DNA of 64,000 bases from Saccharibacillus alkalitolerans (GCF_011090185.1 NZ_JAAFGS010000002.1:620001-684000), one strand, 5' to 3'; shown: positions 51,761 through 62,074, counted from the first letter of the stretch. Numbers and translations are program-made. Notes: a model not told the origin generated them from the letters alone.

Positions 51761-51930
51761 GTTCTCCCTCCCCTGTATGACCCGCGGCGCAGCCGTGAAG
51801 GCCGCGTCGAATGCCCGGCCGTTCCGTCAAAACCGTCCTTTTTCTCCCGAACGGACTCCTGCCGCCATACGGACGAACCGGCGCAGGGAGAGAAAGCTCT
51901 CCGCTGCGCCGATACGGCCCCTCTTCTTGC

Positions 51931-54900
51931 TTAATGCGACAATTCCGTGATCCGCTGGCGGGAAATGAAGCCCAGATGCCCCGCTTCGCCGATCGCTTCC
52001 TCCGAGGTGTCGAGATAGTTGAATACTTCCTGGCCGTCCGACTTGAGAATGATGCGCACGCCTCCTTCTTCCTGGAACACGCCCGTTTCGAGCTCGTGCT
52101 TCTGGCCGAAGGTCAGCATCGTGTTCGGAACGCCGAAGCCTTCAAGGCCCGGAATTTTGCCTTCTTTGTCGAGCGCTCCGTAAAGGATCGTGCGCTCGCC
52201 TTTATTGAACCGGTGCAGCTCGATTTTTTTGCCGTCCGCGATTACCAGATACATGGTGCCGGTATTGTAGTTTTGTTCGATATCCTGGCTGCCCAGCATC
52301 ATCGCGTACCAGTTGGCCGAATCCGGCGCATCGTCGATCTTCAGATCGAACTCCAGCATTTCGTTCTGGAACTTGCGCTCCGCGTAGACCATATAGCCGG
52401 CCGGCGCGCGCAGCGCCAGCACGCCGTCTTCCAGCTCGCTGAGCCCGTTGGCCGGCGTATTGACGTACCAGCCTTCCGGATTGCCGATCTCCGGCTCCAG
52501 CGAATGGACGTCGGCGCTCTGCCCGTTCCAGACGCGCACGGTATATTCGGTGACGATCTTGTCGCCCGACTCCGATTCGGCCGTCAGCGTGAGCGCCGCC
52601 GTTCCGACGGACAGAGCCGTCAGCTCGCCCGAAGGCGTGACGTCGAATACCGACTTGTCCGAGCTTTTGTACTTGATTTTGCCGAGCGGTTCCCGATCTC
52701 CGAACTTCGTGACTCCGTAAGGTTCAAGCTGCCGGGTCGAGCCTTCGCGAACATGCGCGACGCCGCCCGGTTGGCCTTCCAGCGCGATGCTTTCCGGCAC
52801 GTCGCCGACCTGTACCTGCGCCTTCACCGTCCGCAGCACGCTTCCTTCGATAATAAGCGCTTCGACTTCCGCCGTTCCCTGCGCGGCGCCCGTCACCTCG
52901 CCCTGCGCGTCGATCGTCGCGACCGAAGGATTCAGACTGCGATAATGGATTTCCGCGCCCTCGCTGCCGAGCGCTTCATCCTTGCCGCCGCGCTTGATCG
53001 GCGCAAGCGCCGCGCTCTGTCCCGGTTCGAGTTCGAGATCCGCCGCGCTCCAGCGGCCGATCTCCGCGTCGTTCAGCGATAAGTAAGCGGATTCAAGACC
53101 GGCATTGTCGATAATCGCCCGCGCTTCCTGCGGCCAATTCGCGTCCGGCACGACCGTGTTGTTTTCGAATACGACGCCTGTGCCGTTATTGGTGTAAGTG
53201 CCGGTCGTCGTATAGTTGTTCACGTACTCCACGTCGTGGATCGACGCCACGTAAGCCATCGCCCAGCGGATCGAGGAGGTCCACGGCGGCGTGTCTTTCA
53301 GGTCGATGACGTTGTTCTCGAACCGCCAGTAGGCCGATCCCTCGTCGGTATAAAGCGCCGCATTGGCATCCAACTGATTGCGCACATAGTTGCCCCGAAC
53401 GAGGTTTTTGTCGGCCGCGGTACCGCCCGTCGTGCCCAGCGTATAGATCGCGCCGCCGTCGCGCAGTCCCATTCCCATTAGATCATAAATCAGGTTATTC
53501 TCGATTTTTACATTTTTGGTAACCGGATCAAAATCTTTCGCCCAGCCGTAGCCCATGTGCACGCCGCTGTAAGGCAGGTTGTACATTTCGTTGTGGCTGA
53601 TTTCCATATCGAGCGGATATCCCGCGGATACGGCCGCCGCCGACTTGTAATCGACGCCGATATCGTGGATGACGTTGCTGCGGATATCGTTGTTCTTCAT
53701 GCTCAGCCGGTGATCGTCCGGATTGAACACGTTCCGGTCCGACGAATCCGGCTGGCCGACGTTGATCGCGCCGCCCGAAATGTCGTAGAACCGATTGCCT
53801 TCGATCAAGCTGTTCTGCACGCCGTTCTGCAGCCGAAGCCCCGTAATGCCGAGCTTCGCGAATGTCGTGCCGCTGAAGTTCACCGTGTTCGCCAACTCGA
53901 TCTCGACCGCGGCGGGCGCCAGTTCGTCCGGCGTTCCTTTGTACCGCAGATGATTGTTCTGGGCGTCGGAATGGCCGGCGTCCGTGCTCGGATGCGTCCA
54001 GGTCGAGTACATGAAGGCGAGATCCTCGAAGTTCAGGTTGCGGACCGGATTGTCGGCCGATTCGCCCGTCACCGTCGCCAGCTGCTCCAGCACCGGCGCG
54101 ATCACCCGCGCGGCGCTCAGATCCTCCCATTCGCGAGGCATATAATACATGACTCCGGCATCCCGGTCATGGTACCATTCGCCCGGTTCGTCGAGCAGTT
54201 CGATCGCGTTCTCGTAACGGACCGGCAGCGTCGCCGACGTCTGTCCCCGGTTCTCCGTGTTGGACCAGCCGGGCTCGCGGAGCGTGAATTCCGCCAGGCC
54301 GTTCGCTTCCGTCACCGACTGCACCCGGACTCTGGAATTGGTCCATACATCCTCGAATACCAGCTCCAGCTCGTTCGGGTCGCTCCAAGACGCGATCTCC
54401 GTATCCCGCGACGCATAGCCGGCGGCCGTCTTGTTCGGTCGGTCCAGCCCGCCTTCGCTGCGCGCCCGCACCGCGCGGACGCCGTCGACGAACAGCTGGC
54501 GGGTCTCCAAGCCGCTCCCGACGTCGGCCCGGTAAATGCCGCTGCCCGCCTGCGTTTCCGTCCAGCCGGTTATTTCCCTTCCGCCGCTGATGACGGTATC
54601 TTCGCCGCCCGCGCCGCGGTACACGACGAAGTGTCCGTTCGTGCCCGAATCTTCCGGCGTAAACGCCAGCGTCCCGGCCGGCACGTAAGTACCCGCCCCC
54701 AGATTCACGACGATGTCGCCCGTCATGTCATCGTTCAGCGCCCGGACTTCCCGCTGCGCCCGGGCGATCGTCGCGAACGGCGCGCCCCGGCTGCCGTCTC
54801 CCGTATCGACGCCCTGCGGCGACACGAACAGCTCGGCCATGACGGTGCGCGCCTCTACCGCAACCGATGCTTCGGCTTCGGCCGAACCGTTTGCCGAACG

Positions 54901-56169
54901 GGCCGTGATCGTCGTCTGTCCCGGCGCGACGCCGGTTACTTCCCCGTATCGGTCGACCGTCGCGACCGATTCGTTGGCCGAGCTCCAGCTCAGCTCCGCT
55001 TCCGTCGTGTCTTCCGGTTCGATCGTCGCGTCCAGCAGCACGCGCGATCCAGCCGGCACCGGACGGTCAAGCGGCGCGATCGTAATGCCGGATGCCGGAA
55101 TGTCCGCGACGGTGACCGTCGCCTCGGCCGCCGGGACCGGCTCGTCAGGCTGCGCCGAAATGACCGCCGTGCCCGGCGCAATGCCGGTTACCCGGCCGTT
55201 GGCGTCGACCGTCGCCACGCTCTCGTCGCTCGAAGAGAAAGCCGCGTTGCGGTCCGTCGCGTTCGCCGGCTCGAAATTCAGCTTCAAGTCGACCGTCCTT
55301 CCCGTCGCCACCCAATATTCCGGTTCGCCGAATGCGGCGGCCGACGCCGGAATGTATTCGTTTACATAAATGTCGTCGAAGCTGGCGGCCCCTGAGCTTT
55401 CCTTATAAATGCCGAGATAGAAGCTCGTCATCGGGTCCGCGGTCTTCATCGGTTCTTTGGTCAGCAGACGGCGCCCGTCGACTTCGAGATCGAACGTGCC
55501 CGCGCCGCTGTCCATCGCGACGCGCACGTCGTACCAGACGTCCGGCGATACCGGCATCAGCTTGGTCCAGCCTTTCGTGTCCTGCTTCATGTAGCTGATC
55601 TGTCCGTCGTACACGGCGAACTGGACGATCGAGCCGATCGGCGCGGGAAGCGCCGGGGTCGGCAGATAGACCACCGCGTTATTCTGTTCGACGCTGAAAG
55701 CGTACGACAGCGAGCTTTTCCCCGTCGTCACCGGAGCGTTATGGCGGAAGTTATACCCCTGGGCGACCGGCGCGGCCTGCGAGACCCGCAGCACCTTGCC
55801 GCCCCGTCCCGGCGAGTCGGCGATCAGGGCCGAAACGCCGGCGGGCGGATTCGTGATCGACCAGCCCGTCGGCGGCGAACCCGCCGTTCCGGACTCGAAC
55901 GTCTCGGCGACGACCGCCGCCGAAGATGCGGGCTCGGTCGTCTCCGCGGCCTCTTCGGCGGGGTCGGCCGAAGAGGGCCGGACGGCATCGGACGACACAG
56001 GACCGGAGGCCTCAGCCTCCGTTTGCTTCGCAGCCGCCTGTGTTTCGACGGACTTCGCCGCCGCTTCCGCGGCCTGCGTCCGCCCCGTCGCTCCTACGGG
56101 CAAAAGCCCTGCCGTCAACACCGTTATGATAACGCATACATTCAGTTGTTTCCATACTTTTCCTTTCAT
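51931..56169 (-). CDS. Large secreted right-handed beta-helix protein with Ig-like (Big_2) domains
   Basis: A 1412-residue protein with a Sec signal peptide (~1-34), a disordered Ala/Glu linker, a jelly-roll (about 90-275, FESGTAGSPPTGWSI to SFDDIYVNEYIP), two Big_2 Ig-like repeats (SSSDESVATVDANGRVTGIAP and SSANESVATVDRYGEVTGVAP), and a right-handed beta-helix (about 450-1010). The helix starts LFVSPQGVDTGDGSRGAPFATIARAQREV and has Asn/Gly-rich coils (IEGNRFYDISGGAINVG). Two more Big_2 repeats and a final jelly-roll follow. Such helices are common in polysaccharide lyases and epimerases. The substrate is not identifiable. No sortase signal or SLH domain is seen. Confidence 0.85.
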   Translation of the reverse strand: MKGKVWKQLNVCVIITVLTAGLLPVGATGRTQAAEAAAKSVETQAAAKQTEAEASGPVSSDAVRPSSADPAEEAAETTEPASSAAVVAETFESGTAGSPPTGWSITNPPAGVSALIADSPGRGGKVLRVSQAAPVAQGYNFRHNAPVTTGKSSLSYAFSVEQNNAVVYLPTPALPAPIGSIVQFAVYDGQISYMKQDTKGWTKLMPVSPDVWYDVRVAMDSGAGTFDLEVDGRRLLTKEPMKTADPMTSFYLGIYKESSGAASFDDIYVNEYIPASAAAFGEPEYWVATGRTVDLKLNFEPANATDRNAAFSSSDESVATVDANGRVTGIAPGTAVISAQPDEPVPAAEATVTVADIPASGITIAPLDRPVPAGSRVLLDATIEPEDTTEAELSWSSANESVATVDRYGEVTGVAPGQTTITARSANGSAEAEASVAVEARTVMAELFVSPQGVDTGDGSRGAPFATIARAQREVRALNDDMTGDIVVNLGAGTYVPAGTLAFTPEDSGTNGHFVVYRGAGGEDTVISGGREITGWTETQAGSGIYRADVGSGLETRQLFVDGVRAVRARSEGGLDRPNKTAAGYASRDTEIASWSDPNELELVFEDVWTNSRVRVQSVTEANGLAEFTLREPGWSNTENRGQTSATLPVRYENAIELLDEPGEWYHDRDAGVMYYMPREWEDLSAARVIAPVLEQLATVTGESADNPVRNLNFEDLAFMYSTWTHPSTDAGHSDAQNNHLRYKGTPDELAPAAVEIELANTVNFSGTTFAKLGITGLRLQNGVQNSLIEGNRFYDISGGAINVGQPDSSDRNVFNPDDHRLSMKNNDIRSNVIHDIGVDYKSAAAVSAGYPLDMEISHNEMYNLPYSGVHMGYGWAKDFDPVTKNVKIENNLIYDLMGMGLRDGGAIYTLGTTGGTAADKNLVRGNYVRNQLDANAALYTDEGSAYWRFENNVIDLKDTPPWTSSIRWAMAYVASIHDVEYVNNYTTTGTYTNNGTGVVFENNTVVPDANWPQEARAIIDNAGLESAYLSLNDAEIGRWSAADLELEPGQSAALAPIKRGGKDEALGSEGAEIHYRSLNPSVATIDAQGEVTGAAQGTAEVEALIIEGSVLRTVKAQVQVGDVPESIALEGQPGGVAHVREGSTRQLEPYGVTKFGDREPLGKIKYKSSDKSVFDVTPSGELTALSVGTAALTLTAESESGDKIVTEYTVRVWNGQSADVHSLEPEIGNPEGWYVNTPANGLSELEDGVLALRAPAGYMVYAERKFQNEMLEFDLKIDDAPDSANWYAMMLGSQDIEQNYNTGTMYLVIADGKKIELHRFNKGERTILYGALDKEGKIPGLEGFGVPNTMLTFGQKHELETGVFQEEGGVRIILKSDGQEVFNYLDTSEEAIGEAGHLGFISRQRITELSH

Positions 56170-56282
56170 AGGTCATCTCCTTCTGCCGTTTCTTGGATTG
56201 ACTATTATCGATGACGTAAAAGCGAGTGCGGTATTCGATATGTTCGGGACGGCACGCGCGTTGAATCTTTCGGCGTTTCGCT

Positions 56283-58355
56283 TCAGCTTCCGTGCGGGTC
56301 GATATTCAACGCGGTCCGTTCGCGGCCTCCTTCGAGCAGACGGATACGGCGGATGCGTTCATGCGGATCGCGCGGCATTTCGCGGTCGTCCAGCACCGAG
56401 TCTTCGATCGTCACCTGCTCGAGCCTTGCCCGTACGGCGGCTTCGTCCGCCGCTTCGTCCAGGCAGAGCACCGCCCAGCCGGTCTCGAGCCGCGGCGCGC
56501 AGAGCGTTCTCCGGGCGCCGGCGTACAGCAGCTGGCGCAGCTTCAGCCGCCCTTCCTCGCGCTCGGCGCGCAGCGTGCCGGGCCGGCGTTCCGCCGGGTT
56601 CAGTTTCCGCTCGCCAGAGGCGTCCGGCTCGTTCCCCGCCAAGGATCCCTTTGTCTGGGGACCGTCTTCCGCGCCGCCGCTTCCGGACGCCGGCTTCCCT
56701 TCTTCCTCGCCGAACCGGATGCCCTGCAGAGCGGCGATCGCGATCGCCGCTCCCGGATAGCGCAGCACATGCCAGGTCCGTCCGTCGCCGCCCGCGACTT
56801 CTTCCGCTTCGCCCGCATATCGGTGGACGATCCACTCGTCGGCGATTTCCGCCGCGGGCTGCCGCAGATTCTCCAGCACCCGCAGCGCCAGCAGCGCATG
56901 TCCGTTCTGGGCGGCGTAAGTGCGCACTTCCGGATACGGCCGCTGCCGGAAGAGCGCCGGCATCAGGTAAGCGGTCTTATAGCTCTCCGCCGGATGCGTC
57001 CGGACCGTCTCCCCGTCGTCCACGTACCAGCGGGCATACGACACCTGCCCCTCTTCGGCCGCCGCGGACAGCGGAAAGCTCTGCCAGCCGAGTCCCCAAT
57101 TCTCGTGCTGGTAGCTGCCGGGAATGACGGGAAACGCGTTCAGGCTGCCGAGCCGCGTCCGCCGGCCGATCCAGCTGTAGGCCCTCGCGCCGTCGAACAC
57201 GCGCTCCTCTCGGACTCGGGGCGCGGGAAGCGCGTCCGCCGCGTCCTTCCGCCGCGCTTCCGCCCCGATTCCGTCCTGCGGCCCCCTTTCCCGAAACGCG
57301 CTGTCGAACAGCAGCAGCGTCGAGAAGTCGTTGACGTGAAACTCCGTTTCTTCCGCTTGTTCCGTCCCCGTTACGCCGGCAATCAGCCAGGCCAGGCTCG
57401 AACGCCGAACTTCGCCGCCGAAGTTGTAGCTGCGGATGGACGGAACCAATTCCCTCCCGTCGTGAAAGCGCAAAATGTTCAGCAGCGTCTCCCGGTGCGC
57501 CGCCAGGCGCTCCGCAAGTTCCGGACGCAGCTCCTTCAGCAGCGGCACGGAAATTTCGAGCGCGTTCAGCATGACGCTCTGGTACACGAGGCTCATGTTC
57601 TCGCCCCATCCCCAGCCCCTCCGCGACGTATAAGACTCCCACCGCTCGAAGTAATCCGCCGCCGCGTTCAGCCGTGCGCCGTCGCCGAGCAGACCGGCGG
57701 CGGCCAGCAGCATCGCGCCGTCGCTCATCGTCTTGTTCGGGTAATACAGCTCCGGCTCCCGGCATTCCCGCTCGAACCAGGCCGCCGCATGCCGGAGCAT
57801 CTCGTCCGTGACGGCGGCATGCTCCGCCGGAACGGCTTCCGGCACCCTCAACCGCAGCGACACCAGCGGCATCAGAATGAAGAACGCCGCGTTCGAGTCC
57901 TGCACTTCTTCCTCCTCCGCGTACCAGCGGAACGCGCCGTAAAACTCGCTCTGCGGATCCGTGATCTGCAGCCCGGCCAGCGCCCGCAGCGTGTCCAATC
58001 CCGCCTCGCCCGGGCGATCGGCCGGATCGGCGGCCGACGCGGATATTCTCGCCCCCGGCCGGTCGACCGCGGCGCCGAAAGCCGCTTGGCTCGGCTCCGC
58101 GGCCTGTCGCGACCGGGCGAGTCCGGACGCTCTGCCGCCCGCTTCTTCTTCGGTGTCGGGCGCGCCGACCCAAGTCAGCAGCCTTTCCAGCGCGTAATAA
58201 CCGGCCGAGTACCGGCCTTCGTGGCAGTACGGCAGATGCGCGATCTGACGCGTATGCCCGGACCAATCGTAGCGGATCAGCCCGTCTTCGACGACGATGC
58301 CGTCCGATGCCTTTTCGTAAATCCGGCGCATCGCGCGAATTGTCCATTCGTTCAA
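56283..58355 (-). CDS. Large cytosolic protein, probable (alpha/alpha)-barrel lyase or hydrolase, family not recognised
   Basis: A 690-residue protein without a signal peptide, starting at TTG 58355 behind GGGGAG. The N-terminal two thirds are helical with aromatic-rich loops (YNFGGEVRRSSLAWLIAGV, GWGWGENMSLVYQSVMLNAL). The final third is beta-rich (WHVLRYPGAAIAIAALQGI). This resembles the layout of heparinase-II/chondroitinase-like lyases and of GH88/105-like toroids, but I see no diagnostic motif. Two hydrophilic inserts occur (about 70-115 and 555-610). It sits between the binding protein and the beta-helix protein, so it probably acts on the imported glycan. Confidence 0.7.
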   Translation of the reverse strand: MNEWTIRAMRRIYEKASDGIVVEDGLIRYDWSGHTRQIAHLPYCHEGRYSAGYYALERLLTWVGAPDTEEEAGGRASGLARSRQAAEPSQAAFGAAVDRPGARISASAADPADRPGEAGLDTLRALAGLQITDPQSEFYGAFRWYAEEEEVQDSNAAFFILMPLVSLRLRVPEAVPAEHAAVTDEMLRHAAAWFERECREPELYYPNKTMSDGAMLLAAAGLLGDGARLNAAADYFERWESYTSRRGWGWGENMSLVYQSVMLNALEISVPLLKELRPELAERLAAHRETLLNILRFHDGRELVPSIRSYNFGGEVRRSSLAWLIAGVTGTEQAEETEFHVNDFSTLLLFDSAFRERGPQDGIGAEARRKDAADALPAPRVREERVFDGARAYSWIGRRTRLGSLNAFPVIPGSYQHENWGLGWQSFPLSAAAEEGQVSYARWYVDDGETVRTHPAESYKTAYLMPALFRQRPYPEVRTYAAQNGHALLALRVLENLRQPAAEIADEWIVHRYAGEAEEVAGGDGRTWHVLRYPGAAIAIAALQGIRFGEEEGKPASGSGGAEDGPQTKGSLAGNEPDASGERKLNPAERRPGTLRAEREEGRLKLRQLLYAGARRTLCAPRLETGWAVLCLDEAADEAAVRARLEQVTIEDSVLDDREMPRDPHERIRRIRLLEGGRERTALNIDPHGS

Positions 58356-58433
58356 CGCAGACTCCCCTTCCCGCCGCGAGATTTATCCTTTTCCGGACTT
58401 AAAAGCGTTTCGCTTCCGCGGACTTCCGCCGTT

Positions 58434-60119
58434 TTATTCTTCCTTCTTCATCTGTTCGCCCATCTCGTAAATGTCTTCCATCAGGATGGCATCGTCCTTG
58501 TTCTCGGCGTACCACTTCGCGTAAAACTCGTCGATCTGCGCGCCTCCGGCTTTTTCCCATACGCCCTGCGCATCCGAGATAAACTTGTCGACCGCCGCCT
58601 CTCCGCCTCCGCCGACGATGGTCTGCATCGCCATGTCGAGGATCGTCTTGTTGGCGTTGGTGTTGATCGTCGCCAGGTTCTGCGGCAGCAGCGGCAGGTA
58701 AGAACGCTGCGTGATGCCGACCATCGGACGTTCCGGATTCATGTACGCTTCCACCGCCTGGTCATAGATTTTGATGTAATCCTGCTCCGCCGGCGTCGGA
58801 TCGACTTTGTTTTTCAATCCGTAATTTTTGCCGAGCAGCGGGGTCAGCATGCTCATGTCGCGGTTGTATTCGAGCTCCGTTTTGTTCTTCTCCGGGTCGA
58901 TCGGTTTCGCGCGGCCGTCGTCCGTTTTCTCGTAATGTTCGCCTTCGATGCCGTTCTGAATGGTGTTCGTGTATTCGTCGGTGACCATGAAGTCGACCAT
59001 TTTCATGACCGATTCCGGATCTTTGGCCGCCGAATTGATCATGCCGGTCATCTGCACGGGGCTGCTCAGCGTCGGGCTGTAGCTGCCGAACTGCGTTTCC
59101 GGAAGCGGCATCGCGATGACTTCGGCATCCGGCACGTTCTGCTTAAGCGCTTCGTACGAGCCGACGTCCGCGCCGTTGCTGCCGGTGATGCCCAGCTTGC
59201 CGGAGATCCACATCTGCTTCTGCTTCTCGCCGTTTTTGTCCGTCACGAAATCTTTGTCGACGACTCCCGCGTCATACAGCTGCTGCTGGAACGCGATCGA
59301 AGCGCGGATGCGGTCCCAATCGTGCACGACCTGATCGTTTTCCAGCACCCAAGGAATCTGATCTTCCCCGAACAGCGTGAAGCCCGTGCCGAACATATTG
59401 TTCAAGATGATGCCGGCCACGAAGCTGAGCCCCGTTCCTTCCGTGTTGGCCTGGCCGTCTCCGTCGGGGTCCTGCTGCGTGAACGCTTGGGCGACCGCGA
59501 GGAATTCTTCCGGCGTCTTCGGCACTTCGAGTCCCAGCTTATCCAGCCAATCTTTGCGGATCAGCAGATAATGGTGCGGATTCAGCGCCATCGGACGGCC
59601 GAGCAGATACATTTTGCCGTCTTCCATCGTGGCCGCTTTCCGCAGCGCCGGATATTTTTCCAGCATCGCTTTGTATTCGGTGCTGTGCTGCGCGATCAGG
59701 TCGTCCAGCGGCATCAACTGCTTCTGGTTGTAGAGCTGGCCCTGATAAGCGGTGTCGTACTCGAAAATGAGATCGGGTGCCTGACGAGAAGCGAACAGCA
59801 CGTTGAACTTCTGCAGCGATTCGAAGCGCGGCACCGTCACGTATTTCACGTCGACCGGACCTTTTTCATTGACCCACTTGGTCCAGCGGTTGTTGTCCAT
59901 CGTGCCTTCCGACGAAGGCACCGTGCCGCGGTCGTACAAGGAAACGGTGATCGAACCGCGCTTCTCGGCGGATGCTCCGCCTTCCCCTTCGGCGCTTGTC
60001 GAGCCTCCGCCGCCGCTGCAGCCCGCCGCGGTCAGGGCGAACGTCACGGCAAGAGCGGCATATACGGCTTTTTTGGCTTTTTGGGCGGAACGGACTGCGG
60101 AAAGTTTTTTTCTCGTCAT
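58434..60119 (-). CDS. ABC importer solute-binding lipoprotein (LipO/YtcQ type)
   Basis: A 561-residue binding protein of the large class that pairs with LplB/YtcP permeases. A basic start (MTRKKLSAVRSAQKAKK) precedes the signal helix and the lipobox TAAGC near residue 34, then a Gly/Ser linker. Typical blocks are APDLIFEYDTAYQGQ, LGRPMALNPHHYLLIRKDWLDKLG and ALKQNVPDAEVIAMPLPE. It captures oligosaccharides outside the cell. No ATPase is local. It is third in the operon after the two permeases, with AAGGAGGGTCAATCCGT before the start. Confidence 0.9.
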   Translation of the reverse strand: MTRKKLSAVRSAQKAKKAVYAALAVTFALTAAGCSGGGGSTSAEGEGGASAEKRGSITVSLYDRGTVPSSEGTMDNNRWTKWVNEKGPVDVKYVTVPRFESLQKFNVLFASRQAPDLIFEYDTAYQGQLYNQKQLMPLDDLIAQHSTEYKAMLEKYPALRKAATMEDGKMYLLGRPMALNPHHYLLIRKDWLDKLGLEVPKTPEEFLAVAQAFTQQDPDGDGQANTEGTGLSFVAGIILNNMFGTGFTLFGEDQIPWVLENDQVVHDWDRIRASIAFQQQLYDAGVVDKDFVTDKNGEKQKQMWISGKLGITGSNGADVGSYEALKQNVPDAEVIAMPLPETQFGSYSPTLSSPVQMTGMINSAAKDPESVMKMVDFMVTDEYTNTIQNGIEGEHYEKTDDGRAKPIDPEKNKTELEYNRDMSMLTPLLGKNYGLKNKVDPTPAEQDYIKIYDQAVEAYMNPERPMVGITQRSYLPLLPQNLATINTNANKTILDMAMQTIVGGGGEAAVDKFISDAQGVWEKAGGAQIDEFYAKWYAENKDDAILMEDIYEMGEQMKKEE

Positions 60120-60160
60120 ACGGATTGACCCTCCTTAGGATAGATGCGGATTGACGATTC

Positions 60161-61036
60161 TCAACCTTTGATGGCTCCGATCGTGACTCCCTTTACGAAA
60201 TATCTTTGCAGCAGCGGATAGACGATCAGCATCGGAATGATCATGACCATGATGCCCGCGGACTTGATCCCTTCCGGCGTGATGTTGTTTGCCTGCTGCG
60301 TATCCATCGCGTTGATCTCCTGAAGCACCGATTGGCTGCGCACCATCTGCTGGATCAGCACGGTGAGGTTCAGCTTCTCGGGGCTGTTGACGTAGATCAT
60401 CACGTTGAAAAACGAATTCCAATAGTACACGCCGTAGAATAATCCGATCGTGGCCAGCACGGGAAGCGACAGCGGCAGCACGATCCGCAGCAGCAGCCTC
60501 CATTCGCCGGAACCGTCGATGCGCGCGGCCTCCACCAATTCCTCGGGGATGTTTTCGAAAAAGGACCGCATGATCATCATGTTGTACGTGCTGACGAGCG
60601 CCGGCAGCCAGAGCGCGCCGTACGTGTTGACGAGACCCAGCGAGCTGACCACGAGATACGTCGGAATCAGGCCGCCGGTGAACAGCATCGTGAACACGAT
60701 CGCCAGCGAAATCCAGCGGCGTCCGTAGAATTCCCGGCGGGCCAGCGGATAAGCGGCGCAGATCGTCACGATCATGCTCAGCGCCACGCCGACGACCGTG
60801 ATCAGCACGCTGTTGCCGAACGCGCGCAGAATCGGCGTGCCTTCGAACAGCAGCTTGTACGACTCGAACGTGACGTCTCTCGGCCACAGCGACACGAAGC
60901 CCGACAGGACGGCGTTTTTGCCGCTCAGCGACAGCGAAGCGAGATGCAGCAGCGGCAGCAGGCACAGAATGCCGGCCAGCGTCAGCAGCACATAATTGAA
61001 CAAGTAAAACGTGCGCTCTCCTCTTGTCGATCGCAT
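60161..61036 (-). CDS. Carbohydrate ABC permease (LplC/YtcP type)
   Basis: A 291-residue six-helix permease with the EAA loop VEAARIDGSGEWRLLLRIVLPLS. The start is ATG 61036, directly behind AAGGAGGGATAAT; longer in-frame starts overlap the upstream permease. The tail YFVKGVTIGAIKG is typical of this subfamily. It follows the LplB-type permease after 13 bp. Confidence 0.9.
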   Translation of the reverse strand: MRSTRGERTFYLFNYVLLTLAGILCLLPLLHLASLSLSGKNAVLSGFVSLWPRDVTFESYKLLFEGTPILRAFGNSVLITVVGVALSMIVTICAAYPLARREFYGRRWISLAIVFTMLFTGGLIPTYLVVSSLGLVNTYGALWLPALVSTYNMMIMRSFFENIPEELVEAARIDGSGEWRLLLRIVLPLSLPVLATIGLFYGVYYWNSFFNVMIYVNSPEKLNLTVLIQQMVRSQSVLQEINAMDTQQANNITPEGIKSAGIMVMIIPMLIVYPLLQRYFVKGVTIGAIKG

Positions 61037-61049
61037 ATTATCCCTCCTT

Positions 61050-62009
61050 CTACCAAAGTCCCTTGCCGAAGCGGCGGGCGACCGCATTCGTGATCAGTAC
61101 CAGCACGAACGCCACCAACGATTCGAACATGCCGAGCGCCGCCGTCAGGCTGAACTGTCCGCCCTGCAAGCCGATCGCGTAAATATAAGTGCTGATGACT
61201 TCGGAAATGCCGGACACGATCGAGTTCTGCAGCACGTAGACCTGGTCGAAACCGACTTCCATGACCCGGCCCATCGCCAGAATCAGCATGATCACGATCG
61301 TCGGCGCGATGCCGGGCAGCGTGATGTGGCGGATCTGCTTCCATTTGCCCGCCCCGTCCATCGACGCCGCTTCGTACAGGCTCGGGTCGATGGAAGTCAG
61401 CGCGGCGAGATAAATGATGGCGCTGAATCCGGCGTCTTTCCAGATGCCCGATCCGAGGAAAATGGCGACCCACGAGCTTTCATGGAACAGGAAGGCGAAC
61501 GATTGGCCGGTCAGCCGCTCCAGCAGCACGTTGACGACGCCCGATTGGGCGAAGATCGTGACCACGAGGCCGCCGACGATGACCCACGAGAAGAAATGCG
61601 GCAGATAGACGAGCGTCTGCACGGTTTTCTGGAACCACTTTTTGCGCACCTCGTTCAGCATGATCGCGAGAATGATCGGAAAAGGAAAAGCGACCACGAC
61701 GCTGAGCACGCTCAGCAGCAGCGTATTGCGGATAATTTGCAGCGACTGCGCCTGGGTGAACAGCATCTTGAAATTGTCGAGTCCGACCCACTGGCTGCCC
61801 CAGACGCCTTCGTAAAACGTGTAGTTTTTGAAGGCGATGACCAACCCGGCCATCGGGGCGTACTTGAAGACGAGATAGAAAAGAATGACGGGAACGAACA
61901 TGAGCCACAGCGGCATGTTCGTCTTGAAGCGCTGAGTCTGCCAGAAGCGCCGGGTCGGCTTTGACGCGTTCGTCAACAGCCCGACTTCTTCGGTGGGATT
62001 GGCTTTCAT
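61050..62009 (-). CDS. Carbohydrate ABC permease (LplB/YteP type)
   Basis: A 319-residue six-helix permease. It has a cytosolic N-terminus of about 30 residues, KYAPMAGLVIAFKNYTFYEG after the first helix, and the EAA loop YEAASMDGAGKWKQIRHITLPG. It starts behind AAAGGAGGTTCCGGC and is the first gene of the importer operon. LplB-type permeases mostly move complex oligosaccharides such as rhamnogalacturonan fragments. Confidence 0.92.
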   Translation of the reverse strand: MKANPTEEVGLLTNASKPTRRFWQTQRFKTNMPLWLMFVPVILFYLVFKYAPMAGLVIAFKNYTFYEGVWGSQWVGLDNFKMLFTQAQSLQIIRNTLLLSVLSVVVAFPFPIILAIMLNEVRKKWFQKTVQTLVYLPHFFSWVIVGGLVVTIFAQSGVVNVLLERLTGQSFAFLFHESSWVAIFLGSGIWKDAGFSAIIYLAALTSIDPSLYEAASMDGAGKWKQIRHITLPGIAPTIVIMLILAMGRVMEVGFDQVYVLQNSIVSGISEVISTYIYAIGLQGGQFSLTAALGMFESLVAFVLVLITNAVARRFGKGLW

Positions 62010-62074
62010 GCCGGAACCTCCTTTTGCCGCCGGTCCGGGAGGGAGGCACGCCGCCGTCCGCTCGCCGACCTTTT

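Noticed and set aside
48542..51934. An 1130-codon plus-strand open frame
   Set aside because: It is the complement of the AraC-type regulator, the 254-residue gene and the GH2 start. No motif and no ribosome binding site.
56292..60128. A 1278-codon plus-strand open frame across several minus-strand genes
   Set aside because: It is antisense to genes with clear family motifs, crosses a gene boundary, has an Arg/His/Gln/Phe-rich composition and no ribosome binding site. It arises from high-GC codon bias.
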